6,428 bases of DNA from Polyangiaceae bacterium (GTDB lineage: Bacteria > Myxococcota_A > Polyangia > Polyangiales > Polyangiaceae), in NCBI GenBank assembly GCA_025934595.1, contig JAICXU010000197.1, positions 1 through 6,428 on the forward strand, in the 5' to 3' direction. The notes below the pieces were generated by a model that saw only the letters and a list, made by a program, of their open reading frames with translations, had not been told where the DNA came from and made no database searches. Positions 1 through 5,459 of the stretch are shown piece after piece. Position 1 is the stretch's first letter; each line of letters starts with the position of its first letter. The translations under genes were made by a program, and so were the position numbers.

Positions 1-124
1 CCAGCGCGCGCGCTTCGTTCCATTCCGACTGCGTGGTCGTCGGCAGTTGCGGCGCGGGCCTGGCGCACCCCAGCATGAGCACCGCGCAGGACGCGGCGCC
101 GCGGAGCACGATTTTCTTCAGCAA
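1..124 (-). CDS. Lipoprotein, N-terminal part only (runs off left edge)
   Basis: An open frame continues directly from the end of the double ketosynthase gene and reads to the window edge without a stop (41 codons). Its N-terminus is a textbook lipoprotein signal: two lysines at 3-4, a hydrophobic core at about 5-19, and a Leu-Gly-Cys lipobox with the lipidated Cys at residue 20. A Pro/Thr-rich stretch follows. No ATG is available. TTG at 124-122 or CTG at 121-119 would start it, overlapping the ketosynthase stop by a few bases, which implies translational coupling. The CTG version would read Met-Lys-Lys-Ile and overlaps the stop as CTGA; TTG is the commoner start. The residue after the Cys is Ala, so outer-membrane sorting is expected by the E. 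coli rule. A lipoprotein beside KS and ACP genes recalls aryl-polyene clusters, but too little is visible to name a family. Confidence 0.62.
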   Translation of the reverse strand, partial: MLKKIVLRGAASCAVLMLGCARPAPQLPTTTQSEWNEARAL

Positions 125-2334
125 CGCGACGCGAGCCTCAGGGCGTAGCCGCGACCTTTGGCGAGGCCCACGACGAGCGCTTCTTTCACACGACCGCGCG
201 CGATCTCGCTCGTCGCCGCGCCGATCGCGATCGCTCCGAGCGCTTCGTGCTCGCCACCCGCGCCATCGCATGCGACGCGCGGAACGTCTCTCCAGGGCGA
301 TGCGTCGAGGAGGCGCGTGAGCTCCTCGTCTTGCGCGCGAGGCATCACCACGCACGAAGGCAAATCGGACGGGTGAACGTCGGCGAGCGGCGCGGTTTCG
401 CCGTCGCGCCATGCGAGGCACGCCGTGACCTCCGCGAGCACGTTCGCGCCGCGTTCTCTTGCCACTTTTTCCGCTTCGAAGACGACCACCCCTGCCCCTT
501 CGGCACGAGGGCGCGGCGGGTCGCCTTTTTGATCTTCGGGCGCGCGCCGGTACATCGTCGCTTGGCGTCGCTCGACGATCGCGCTCGCTTCTTCGACGCC
601 GCCGCCGACGATGATGTCGGCCTCGCCGCTTTGAATGAGCTCGATGGCTTGCGTGCACGCGCTCTCGCCGGACGTCTCGAGATCGGCGGTGGCGAGCGCT
701 GGCCCGCCGAGACCCAAGTAGATCGTGACGTGGCCGACCGGCGAGCTCGGCACGAGATTCGGAAATTCGGCGGGGCTCGCGAGGCGCGCGCCTTTTTCGA
801 TCAAGCGATGCAGGTACGCCGCGGACGCATCGAGGGCACCGTATGCGCTCGAGAGCACGGTTCCCATTCTCGGAACGATTTTTCCGCCCGCGTCTTGGAG
901 CGCGCGCTGCACGACGACCGCGCCGATGCGCGCCGGTCGATCGAGCCGGCGTGCGCGTGCGGTATCGAGGTGAGCACCGAGATCGAGCGTGATGTCGTGC
1001 GCGACGGGGCCCTCACCGAGAAGCTCACCGACGTCGCGCGTGGAGCGCAGGCCCGCTGGCGTGAGCGCAACGGCAGCCGTGACGACGACGCGTCGCCTTT
1101 CCTCGGCAAAGATGGGCGGATCGTCGAGGTTCGCCTCTTTGAACACGAGCGAGGAATCCATGCCGCCGAAGCCGAACGAGTTCGTGAGCGCGGCGCGCAC
1201 ACGATGCGCGCGACCTTCTCCGGGCACGTGCACGAGCGGGCACGCGGGATCAGGATCGACGAGACCGACGGTGGGTACGATTTTTTGGCGTTGCACGACG
1301 AGCGCGCAAACTCCCGCTTCGATCGCGCCGGACGCGGCGAGCGCGTGTCCGATTTGCGCTTTCGAGCTCGACACCGGGATGCGCGAGATTTCTTTTCCGA
1401 GCGCACGCACGAGCGCCGCCGATTCCATCGGATCGTTCAGCGGCGTTCCGGTTCCGTGCGCATTGACGTAATCGATGTCGGCCGGCTCGAGCTTCGCGCG
1501 CTCGAGCGCAGCTTGAATCACGCGCGCGGGCGTTGCGCCCGTCGGCTCGGGATTCGTGATGTGGTGCGCTTCGGATCCGAGCGCCCAACCCGCGAGCTCC
1601 GCGATCGGCGTGGCTTTGCGGGTGCGAACCTCGGTCGCGCGCTCGAGGACGACGAACCCCGCGCCTTCGCCGAGATTGAGGCCTCGTCGTGATTTGTCGA
1701 ACGGACGGCATGGATCGGGATCGATCGCCGAGAGCGCGTTGAATCCGGCGAGCGTGAGTCGGCAAAGACCATCGCTGCCGCCCGCGACGACGGCGTCGAC
1801 GAGACCGGCGCGAAGCCATCCCGCCGCGACCATCAACGCATTCGCGCCGCTCGAGCACGCCGTCGAGAGCGTGCGCGTGCGCACGAACGGACCGAGCGCG
1901 TAGCTCACGCAATCGGTCGCGGCCGTGAGCGGATGCGAAAGAAGCTCGATGAGCGCGTCTTCGTTGCGCGGATTCGAGTGGAGCTCGGCGAGACGCCCTT
2001 CGTTTTCGTACATGCCGCCGGTGGTGCCGCCGACGACGAGGCCGACGCGAACCTTGTCGGGATCGAGCTTCGCTTGCTCCATCGCCTCGCGCGCGGCGAG
2101 GAACGCCATCATGCTCGAGCGCGACCACGCGCCCGTCGCTACGTGAGGTGCGTCGCGAATCGTGACGTCGAGGACTTGTCCGCCGAGACGTCCGCGGAGT
2201 CCCGTCGTGTCGAAGAGATCGATCTCGCGGATGCCGCGCTCACCGCGGAGGAGCGCTTCCCACGAAGCCTCGCGCGTCGGCGCGAGCGCCGTGACGAGAC
2301 CCACTCCGGTGACGTAGAGGCGCGCGTTCAGCAT
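118..2334 (-). CDS. Double beta-ketoacyl-ACP synthase: KS fused to a chain-length-factor-like domain
   Basis: This 738-residue protein is about twice the roughly 410 residues of FabF/KAS II. Residues 1-400 form a complete condensing enzyme: the nucleophile C160 lies in a TACSSG motif, H293 in NAHGTGT, K325 and H330 in the KAQIGH stretch, and a GFGG loop near 387-391. The predicted reaction is decarboxylative Claisen condensation of malonyl-ACP with acyl-ACP in the cytosol. After a linker at about 400-413 the fold restarts (VVVTAAVALTPAG). The second half (414-738) keeps the Gly-Pro lead-in at 544-545 and the GEADIIVGGG strand, but has E553 where Cys should be. The first His motif is lost and Lys is replaced by Gly691; H696 may match the second His. 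This half is therefore probably a non-catalytic partner like the chain-length factor of type II PKS or aryl-polyene systems. The start is 6 bp after the ACP stop, preceded by GAGAGG, so the two are likely coupled. The exact product is unknown. Confidence 0.93.
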   Translation of the reverse strand: MLNARLYVTGVGLVTALAPTREASWEALLRGERGIREIDLFDTTGLRGRLGGQVLDVTIRDAPHVATGAWSRSSMMAFLAAREAMEQAKLDPDKVRVGLVVGGTTGGMYENEGRLAELHSNPRNEDALIELLSHPLTAATDCVSYALGPFVRTRTLSTACSSGANALMVAAGWLRAGLVDAVVAGGSDGLCRLTLAGFNALSAIDPDPCRPFDKSRRGLNLGEGAGFVVLERATEVRTRKATPIAELAGWALGSEAHHITNPEPTGATPARVIQAALERAKLEPADIDYVNAHGTGTPLNDPMESAALVRALGKEISRIPVSSSKAQIGHALAASGAIEAGVCALVVQRQKIVPTVGLVDPDPACPLVHVPGEGRAHRVRAALTNSFGFGGMDSSLVFKEANLDDPPIFAEERRRVVVTAAVALTPAGLRSTRDVGELLGEGPVAHDITLDLGAHLDTARARRLDRPARIGAVVVQRALQDAGGKIVPRMGTVLSSAYGALDASAAYLHRLIEKGARLASPAEFPNLVPSSPVGHVTIYLGLGGPALATADLETSGESACTQAIELIQSGEADIIVGGGVEEASAIVERRQATMYRRAPEDQKGDPPRPRAEGAGVVVFEAEKVARERGANVLAEVTACLAWRDGETAPLADVHPSDLPSCVVMPRAQDEELTRLLDASPWRDVPRVACDGAGGEHEALGAIAIGAATSEIARGRVKEALVVGLAKGRGYALRLASRC

Positions 2335-2340
2335 CGCCTC

Positions 2341-2640
2341 TCAACTGCGTGCAGGCGTGCGCGCGTCCTCGGCACCGAGCGCCGCGCGCGAGGAGTCGAC
2401 GTAGGCCGCGAGCGACGCGACCGAACGAAAAATGGGACGTGCCTCGTCACCCTCTGGAATGCGAACTCCGAAATGCTCCTCGATGCTCATGGCGAGCTGC
2501 AAAGCGTCGAGCGAGTCGAGGCCGAGGCCCTCGCCGAAGAGGGGCGCTTCGTCTTCGATCGTGGTGGGGTCTTTCCCTTCGAGCTTGAGCTCGCGCACGA
2601 TGAGCTCTTTGAGCTCGCGACTGATTTCGGAAACGCTCAT
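2341..2640 (-). CDS. Acyl carrier protein
   Basis: A 99-residue acidic, helical carrier protein. The phosphopantetheine attachment site is S43 within the GLGLDSLDALQL motif at about 38-49, preceded by the APLFGEG stretch seen in carrier proteins of aryl-polyene-like and related type II systems. Helices II and III follow (the SIEEHFGVRIPEG region), and residues 86-99 are a poorly conserved tail. Its likely job is to carry the growing acyl chain as a thioester to the adjacent KS/CLF fusion. It is the first gene of the minus-strand operon, 6 bp ahead of the ketosynthase. The start is fixed because an in-frame TGA lies at 2659-2661 and no other start codon lies between. There is no Shine-Dalgarno sequence before the ATG, so a very short leader is plausible. 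The carrier role is firm; the product it carries is inferred only from context. Confidence 0.93.
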   Translation of the reverse strand: MSVSEISRELKELIVRELKLEGKDPTTIEDEAPLFGEGLGLDSLDALQLAMSIEEHFGVRIPEGDEARPIFRSVASLAAYVDSSRAALGAEDARTPARS

Positions 2641-2657
2641 GAAGAGAAACCGCGGGT

Positions 2658-2666
2658 TTCATAGCA
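2658..2666 (-). promoter_or_regulatory. Candidate extended -10 promoter for the ACP/KS operon
   Basis: Read on the minus strand this is TGCTATGAA, an extended -10 pattern (TGn followed by TATGAA) about 18 bases before the ACP ATG. Transcription from it would begin about 10 bases before the start codon, which agrees with the lack of a Shine-Dalgarno sequence. The -35 region is poor (TTTCGC at 18-bp spacing). This is pattern matching only. Confidence 0.3.
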
Positions 2667-2750
2667 CGGCATGGGTGGGACGCGAAAGCGCGGCCTTTTT
2701 TCCGGCCGATGCGGGTCGCTCGTTCGCTCCGTGGTCTCGAACGCAATGCT

Positions 2751-3008
2751 CTACGCGGGAGCGGGGGCCGGCGGATCCACGAGCGGCGGCGCTTCGCCGG
2801 GACGAGAGCCTTGCGGCGGATCGGCAGTCCGTTCGACGGGAGGAACGGGCGCGGGCGCAACGAGCTCGGCGGCGCTCCGAGGCGGATTCGCGTCGGGAAC
2901 GCGCGACGCCGAATAGGTGCCTCCGATCCACGCCGCAGACACCAAAAGACCCCGCAGTAAAAACCGCGGCTTACGCGACCGAGGCAGGCGGAAAGCAGAC
3001 TCGCCCAT
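2751..3008 (-). CDS. Small single-pass membrane or secreted protein with Pro-rich tail, unknown function
   Basis: An 85-residue open frame not recognised as any named family. A basic N-terminus (residues 8-19 hold several Arg/Lys) leads into a hydrophobic segment at about 17-33, suiting a signal anchor or uncleaved signal peptide with the tail outside the inner membrane. A possible cleavage site is near the Tyr-Ser-Ala-Ser stretch at 32-35. Residues 41-85 hold 15 prolines with Ala, Val and acidic residues, a low-complexity linker type common in myxobacterial envelope proteins. Codons end mainly in G or C, supporting a real gene. The ATG at 3008 is preferred; another in-frame ATG at 3044 would add 12 residues. 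Neither has a clear ribosome site. It points away from the hydratase and lies 110 bp before the ACP gene on the same strand, with no strong terminator between. It could still be a chance frame. Confidence 0.5.
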   Translation of the reverse strand: MGESAFRLPRSRKPRFLLRGLLVSAAWIGGTYSASRVPDANPPRSAAELVAPAPVPPVERTADPPQGSRPGEAPPLVDPPAPAPA

Positions 3009-3116
3009 GACAAAAAGATAGCGCGCCCAAGTCGACGCCGCCATGCGCGTTTACGCGGCCCCACGACGCGCGGCGGTATGCGCGCTATCGCTTTTTCGGC
3101 TAGGTTCGTGCCACCC
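3009..3116. promoter_or_regulatory. Divergent promoter region with 10-bp inverted repeat
   Basis: This 108-bp gap separates two divergent starts. A perfect inverted repeat, GATAGCGCGC at 3017-3026 and GCGCGCTATC at 3080-3089, is separated by 53 bp, with an A-run or T-run next to each copy. Read outward, each copy places a GCTATC element where a -10 box could sit. On the minus strand TATCTT (3015-3020) lies about 6 bases before the ATG at 3008. On the plus strand TATCGC (3086-3091) lies 25 bases before the ATG at 3117. An alternative plus-strand -10 is TAGGTT at 3101-3106. The repeat could equally be paired binding sites for one regulator. No good -35 boxes are visible. Confidence 0.4.
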
Positions 3117-3911
3117 ATGGGGACACTCGTCGAATATTCGACCGACAAAGGCGTCGCGACGCTCGTTTTGAGCGATCCGCCGGTGAACGCGTACACGCAC
3201 GAAATGTTCAAAGAGCTCGACGCGTGCATTCTCGAGGCACGTTTCGACGAAGACGTGCACGTCTTGATCGTCACCGGCCACGGCGAAAAACATTTCTGCG
3301 CAGGCGCGAACATCAACATGCTTCGCGAGGCCGACGCGTCGTTCAAATATTATTTTTGTCTTCACGCGAACGAGACGCTGCAGCGGCTCGAGCAAACACC
3401 GAAGCTCGTCATCGCAGCGCTCAATGGTCACGCCGTCGGCGGCGGTCTCGAGGTCGCGCTCGCGTGCGATTTGCGAATCGCGCGAAGCGGACCGTTCGTG
3501 GTCGGCTTGCCCGAAGTGAATCTCGGCGTGCTCCCCGGCACCGGCGGAACGCAGCGCCTGTCGCGCGTCATCGGTGCGAGCCGCGCGATCGAGCTCATCG
3601 CCGAGGGCGCGAACATTCCGTTCGAGGAAGCGAAGCGCCTCGGGCTCGTGAACAAGCTCTGGGAATGTGCGTCGCACGAAGCGTTCATGAAACGCGTGCG
3701 CGATTATGCGCACGAGTTCGTGCCACCGGGAAAAGCAGCGCTCGCCGTCGGCCGCATGAAGCGCAGCATTTTGAGCGGGATCGAGATGAGCCTCGGCGAA
3801 GGCCTCGCCCTCGAGCGCGAAATGCAAGCGCAGCTCTTCGCGTCGCAAGACGCGAAAGAAGGGCTCAACGCGTACACGGAAAAGCGGAAGCCAACGTTCC
3901 GAGGACGGTGA
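3117..3911 (+). CDS. Enoyl-CoA hydratase/isomerase family protein
   Basis: A 264-residue member of the crotonase superfamily, full length for a monofunctional hydratase (about 260). The oxyanion-hole segments are visible: CAGANINM at 61-68 and HAVGGG at 105-110. Both glutamates of the water-adding mechanism are present, E112 in GGGLEVALACDL and E133 in LPEVNLGVLPGTGGTQRL, so true hydration of 2-trans-enoyl-CoA to 3-hydroxyacyl-CoA is likely rather than a divergent reaction. The C-terminal helical region (about 195-264) ends in a basic tail. It probably acts in the cytosol in fatty-acid or amino-acid acyl-CoA breakdown; the substrate cannot be read from sequence. The start at 3117 matches where family homology begins; an in-frame ATG at 3078 would add 13 residues unlike the family. 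Only a weak AGG lies upstream. It stands alone, with no beta-oxidation partners nearby, and ends before a strong terminator. Confidence 0.92.
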   Translation: MGTLVEYSTDKGVATLVLSDPPVNAYTHEMFKELDACILEARFDEDVHVLIVTGHGEKHFCAGANINMLREADASFKYYFCLHANETLQRLEQTPKLVIAALNGHAVGGGLEVALACDLRIARSGPFVVGLPEVNLGVLPGTGGTQRLSRVIGASRAIELIAEGANIPFEEAKRLGLVNKLWECASHEAFMKRVRDYAHEFVPPGKAALAVGRMKRSILSGIEMSLGEGLALEREMQAQLFASQDAKEGLNAYTEKRKPTFRGR

Positions 3912-3930
3912 CGATGGTGACCGTGACCTC

Positions 3931-4032
3931 GACCTCGACCGAGACCTAGGCTTGCACCGCGGCACAAAATGAAAACAGAGGCTCCGACGCGAAGTCGAAG
4001 CCTCCGTTTTTTCCTAGGTCTCGGTCGAGGTC
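3931..4032. repeat. Inverted repeat (20-bp perfect arms) surrounding a terminator
   Basis: The arm at 3931-3950 is the exact reverse complement of 4013-4032. Allowing one mismatch, pairing extends to 3925 and 4038 (25 of 26). The arms end in the palindrome CCTAGG on the inner side and are built from GACCTC/GACCTA six-base units: two whole units on the plus-strand side and about three on the minus-strand side, which has one extra. The 62-bp centre holds the intrinsic terminator hairpin. The element fills most of the gap between two convergent genes, so each gene meets the same sequence soon after its stop. It could be a small palindromic repeat of REP or MITE type, or simply a stem that shields converging transcripts; no target duplication is evident. 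Confidence 0.8.
3978..4012. terminator. Bidirectional intrinsic terminator
   Basis: The stem arms are 3978-3988 and 3994-4004: 11 positions, one of them a mismatch (C against A), with a 5-base GCGAA loop. The arms are followed on the plus strand by CG and six Ts (4007-4012). Read on the minus strand the same stem is followed by a T-rich tract (TGTTTTCATTTT). It can therefore stop both the hydratase transcript from the left and the Cys-rich lipoprotein transcript from the right, as expected between convergent genes. Confidence 0.85.
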
Positions 4033-4050
4033 TAGGTCGAGGTGGTCTTC

Positions 4051-4488
4051 TCAGCCTCCACCCGGCAAACAGAACCCCGTCGCCGTGTTGCAGCTCGCGC
4101 CTTGAATGCAATCGAGCGCCGTGTTTTGGCAGGGGAACGCGCACTTCTGGAATTGCGTGTTGCAATGCGCGAGGCCGCAATTCGAGTCGCTCGTGCACGG
4201 GAGCGCGAGCGGACCGGGCGTCGCCATCGCTCCACCTGCGGCCGGAGCGGCCGTGGCCGGAGCTCCCGTCGCGGGCGGCGGATAGCCAGCCGTCGTCTGC
4301 GGCTGCTGCGGGTAACCTTGCGGCGGCGGATAGCCTTGTTGCGGATATCCTTGCTGCGGATATTGACCGTACGCGGACGCGCTCGGAGATGCTGCCGGTT
4401 GATTGCTGCTGCCTCCACCACATGCCAGCGCCACCACACAAAGCACCGCCGACACTCCGACCAAGCACATTTTTCCGAGCTTACGCAT
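4051..4488 (-). CDS. Cys-rich lipoprotein with Tyr-Pro-Gln repeats
   Basis: A 145-residue predicted lipoprotein of no named family. The signal runs from two basic residues (R2, K3) through a hydrophobic core at about 8-20 to the lipid-accepting C23, followed by Gly-Gly-Gly, so outer-membrane placement is likely by the E. coli sorting rule. Residues 40-64 carry imperfect tandem repeats of the type YPQQG/YPPPQG. Residues 65-97 are a Pro/Ala/Thr linker. The C-terminal 48 residues (98-145) hold eight cysteines (98, 104, 109, 116, 120, 127, 133, 140) with Asp/Asn between them. This looks like a small disulfide-stapled extracytoplasmic module of the kind repeated in many myxobacterial surface proteins, perhaps with four bonds. 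The start at 4488 is decided by a strong GGAGGA ribosome site; the upstream in-frame ATG at 4509 is rejected. It converges on the terminator at 3978-4012. Its function is unknown. Confidence 0.85.
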   Translation of the reverse strand: MRKLGKMCLVGVSAVLCVVALACGGGSSNQPAASPSASAYGQYPQQGYPQQGYPPPQGYPQQPQTTAGYPPPATGAPATAAPAAGGAMATPGPLALPCTSDSNCGLAHCNTQFQKCAFPCQNTALDCIQGASCNTATGFCLPGGG

Positions 4489-4494
4489 AGCGAG

Positions 4495-4500
4495 TCCTCC
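4495..4500 (-). promoter_or_regulatory. Strong ribosome binding site GGAGGA
   Basis: On the minus strand GGAGGA ends 6 bases before the ATG at 4488. It is the best Shine-Dalgarno in the window and fixes the start of the Cys-rich lipoprotein at 4488 rather than 4509. Confidence 0.85.
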
Positions 4501-4511
4501 GAAGTGCACCG

Positions 4512-4540
4512 AGGGTATAGAGAGGGCGCGGCATGGTCAA
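4512..4540 (-). promoter_or_regulatory. Candidate sigma-70-type promoter for the Cys-rich lipoprotein
   Basis: On the minus strand TTGACC (4535-4540) resembles the -35 consensus. It is followed after 17 bp by TACCCT (4512-4517), which keeps the TA....T core of the -10. The start site would fall near 4505, giving a leader of about 17 bases that still contains the GGAGGA ribosome site. The -35 lies inside the first codons of the divergent gene if that gene starts at 4533. Confidence 0.45.
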
Positions 4541-5252
4541 TCGGTCCTTACACCTTTCTACAATGCGCGAAGCCCGGGCTCTTTCCGATGCACGAACGAG
4601 GAACGCGCGATCCCTCGCCCTTCTTACAGCTCTGACATTTTCGATGCTTGCAGGATGCAAGCATGGCGAGCCCCCCACGTACGTCGACGACTCGGGCGCG
4701 CAGGCGACTCTCGCGCCGATCGACACGGCAAGCGCGGATGCATCGGCGGATGCCGCATCGAACGAAAGCGTCGTCGACGCCGGCGACCCCGGGCTCCTTC
4801 CGCAGACGACCGACAAGCCGGACGCGAACGACGCCATATTTCTCGCGCGTATGCAGCTTTTGTGGAGCGCTATTTTGCTCGACGATCCGGACAAGGCGCT
4901 CCCGACTTTTTTTCCGGAAGCAGCGTACGAGCAAACGAAAGCGATCGAGCATCCCGATGCGGATTGGCGACGCCGGCTCGTCGCGCACTTTCGGCGCGAC
5001 ATTCACGCGCTTCACGTGGATGTCGCATCGACCGGCGTGGGCATGAGCGCGCGCCTTTTGCGCATCGAGCTGCCGGAAAAACGCGCGCGCTGGGTCGAGC
5101 CCGGAGAAGAGGGCAATAGGCTCGGTTACTACCGCGTCTACGGAACGAAGATCGTGTGGACGGCGGAGAGCGAGGAGCACGACTTTCCGATCACGTCGCT
5201 CATCTCGTGGCGCGGGCAGTGGTACGTCGTGCATCTCACGGGTTTCAAGTGA
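4533..5252 (+). CDS. Lipoprotein of unknown function with compact C-terminal domain
   Basis: A predicted lipoprotein of up to 239 residues. A hydrophobic core (about 27-39) ends in the lipobox Leu-Ala-Gly-Cys with the lipidated C42, followed by Lys, so the outer membrane is the likely site. Residues 43-98 are a low-complexity Ala/Ser/Asp linker. Residues 99-239 look like one folded domain, rich in Trp, Arg and His: an alpha-helical start (FLARMQLLWSAILLDDPDKA), a DADWRRRL segment at 142-149, RWVEPGEEGN at 186-195, LGYYRVYG at 197-204, and a strongly patterned end (SLISWRGQWYVVHLTGF, 222-238). I recall similar domains in conserved hypothetical proteins but cannot assign a role. The end suggests paired beta strands as in NTF2-like folds; this is a guess. 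The start at 4533 has a purine-rich AGAGGG 6 bases upstream. ATG at 4563 gives a shorter, more usual signal peptide but no ribosome site. Confidence 0.85.
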   Translation: MVNRSLHLSTMREARALSDARTRNARSLALLTALTFSMLAGCKHGEPPTYVDDSGAQATLAPIDTASADASADAASNESVVDAGDPGLLPQTTDKPDANDAIFLARMQLLWSAILLDDPDKALPTFFPEAAYEQTKAIEHPDADWRRRLVAHFRRDIHALHVDVASTGVGMSARLLRIELPEKRARWVEPGEEGNRLGYYRVYGTKIVWTAESEEHDFPITSLISWRGQWYVVHLTGFK

Positions 5253-5298
5253 GCCGCCTTCGCGCTTCTTTGTCTCTCCGGCCAGCGCGCCCTTGTGG

Positions 5299-5304
5299 TA
5301 TGGC
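5299..5304 (+). promoter_or_regulatory. Possible -10 box of the tRNA-Lys gene
   Basis: TATGGC lies 12 bases before the mature tRNA 5' end, so transcription would begin about 5 to 7 bases ahead of the tRNA. No -35 at proper spacing is convincing. This is position and pattern only. Confidence 0.25.
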
Positions 5305-5316
5305 TGCGGCGTTTTT

Positions 5317-5389
5317 GGGCTGATAGCTCAGTCGGTAGAGCTGCGGACTTTTAATCCGTAGGTCGCGGGTTCGAGTCCCGCTCGGCCCA
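5317..5389 (+). tRNA. tRNA-Lys (anticodon TTT)
   Basis: A complete cloverleaf can be drawn by hand. The acceptor stem is 5317-5323 with 5382-5388 (seven pairs, one G-T wobble). The D stem is GCTC 5326-5329 with GAGC 5338-5341. The anticodon stem is 5343-5347 with 5355-5359, around the loop CTTTTAA with anticodon TTT at 5350-5352. The T stem is 5365-5369 with 5377-5381, around TTCGAGT. The discriminator is A5389, and the following bases are CTT, so the CCA end is not encoded and must be added by tRNA nucleotidyltransferase. The gene reads AAA and AAG lysine codons. It stands alone, with no neighbouring tRNA in the window and no integrase or attachment-site repeat seen beside it. Confidence 0.97.
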
Positions 5390-5459
5390 CTTCGCGCGCA
5401 TTGCATGCTCCCGGTTAGGTGCTTGCGTTCCTTTTCGGAAGGCACATTCTCGAGAGCTC

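Noticed and set aside
247..1692. A 481-codon open frame on the plus strand opposite the ketosynthase
   Set aside because: It is antisense to a gene with clear catalytic motifs, has an Arg-rich composition with no recognisable domain, and is the usual shadow frame in high-GC DNA.
1933..2664. A 243-codon plus-strand frame covering the ketosynthase start and the ACP
   Set aside because: It is antisense to the ACP and KS start, has no domain, and is rich in Arg/Glu as expected from a shadow frame.
2691..2708. CGGCC/GGCCG inverted repeat around a T-run as a terminator for the small membrane protein
   Set aside because: The T-run is in the loop rather than after the stem, and the stem is only five pairs, so it does not fit an intrinsic terminator in either direction.
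2447..3346. A 299-codon minus-strand frame crossing the ACP, the small membrane protein and the hydratase start
   Set aside because: It overlaps three better supported genes in other frames and its C-terminal part is almost entirely Arg/Ala/Ser.
3051..3965. A 304-codon minus-strand frame opposite the enoyl-CoA hydratase
   Set aside because: The plus strand carries the complete crotonase motifs; the opposite frame has an Arg/Ser-repeat start and no family resemblance.
5419..5445. A possible hairpin after the tRNA (TTCC/GGAA around TTTTC, with outer GTGC/GCAC) as a terminator
   Set aside because: The inner stem has only four pairs, the outer pairing needs an unequal bulge, and no T-run follows.
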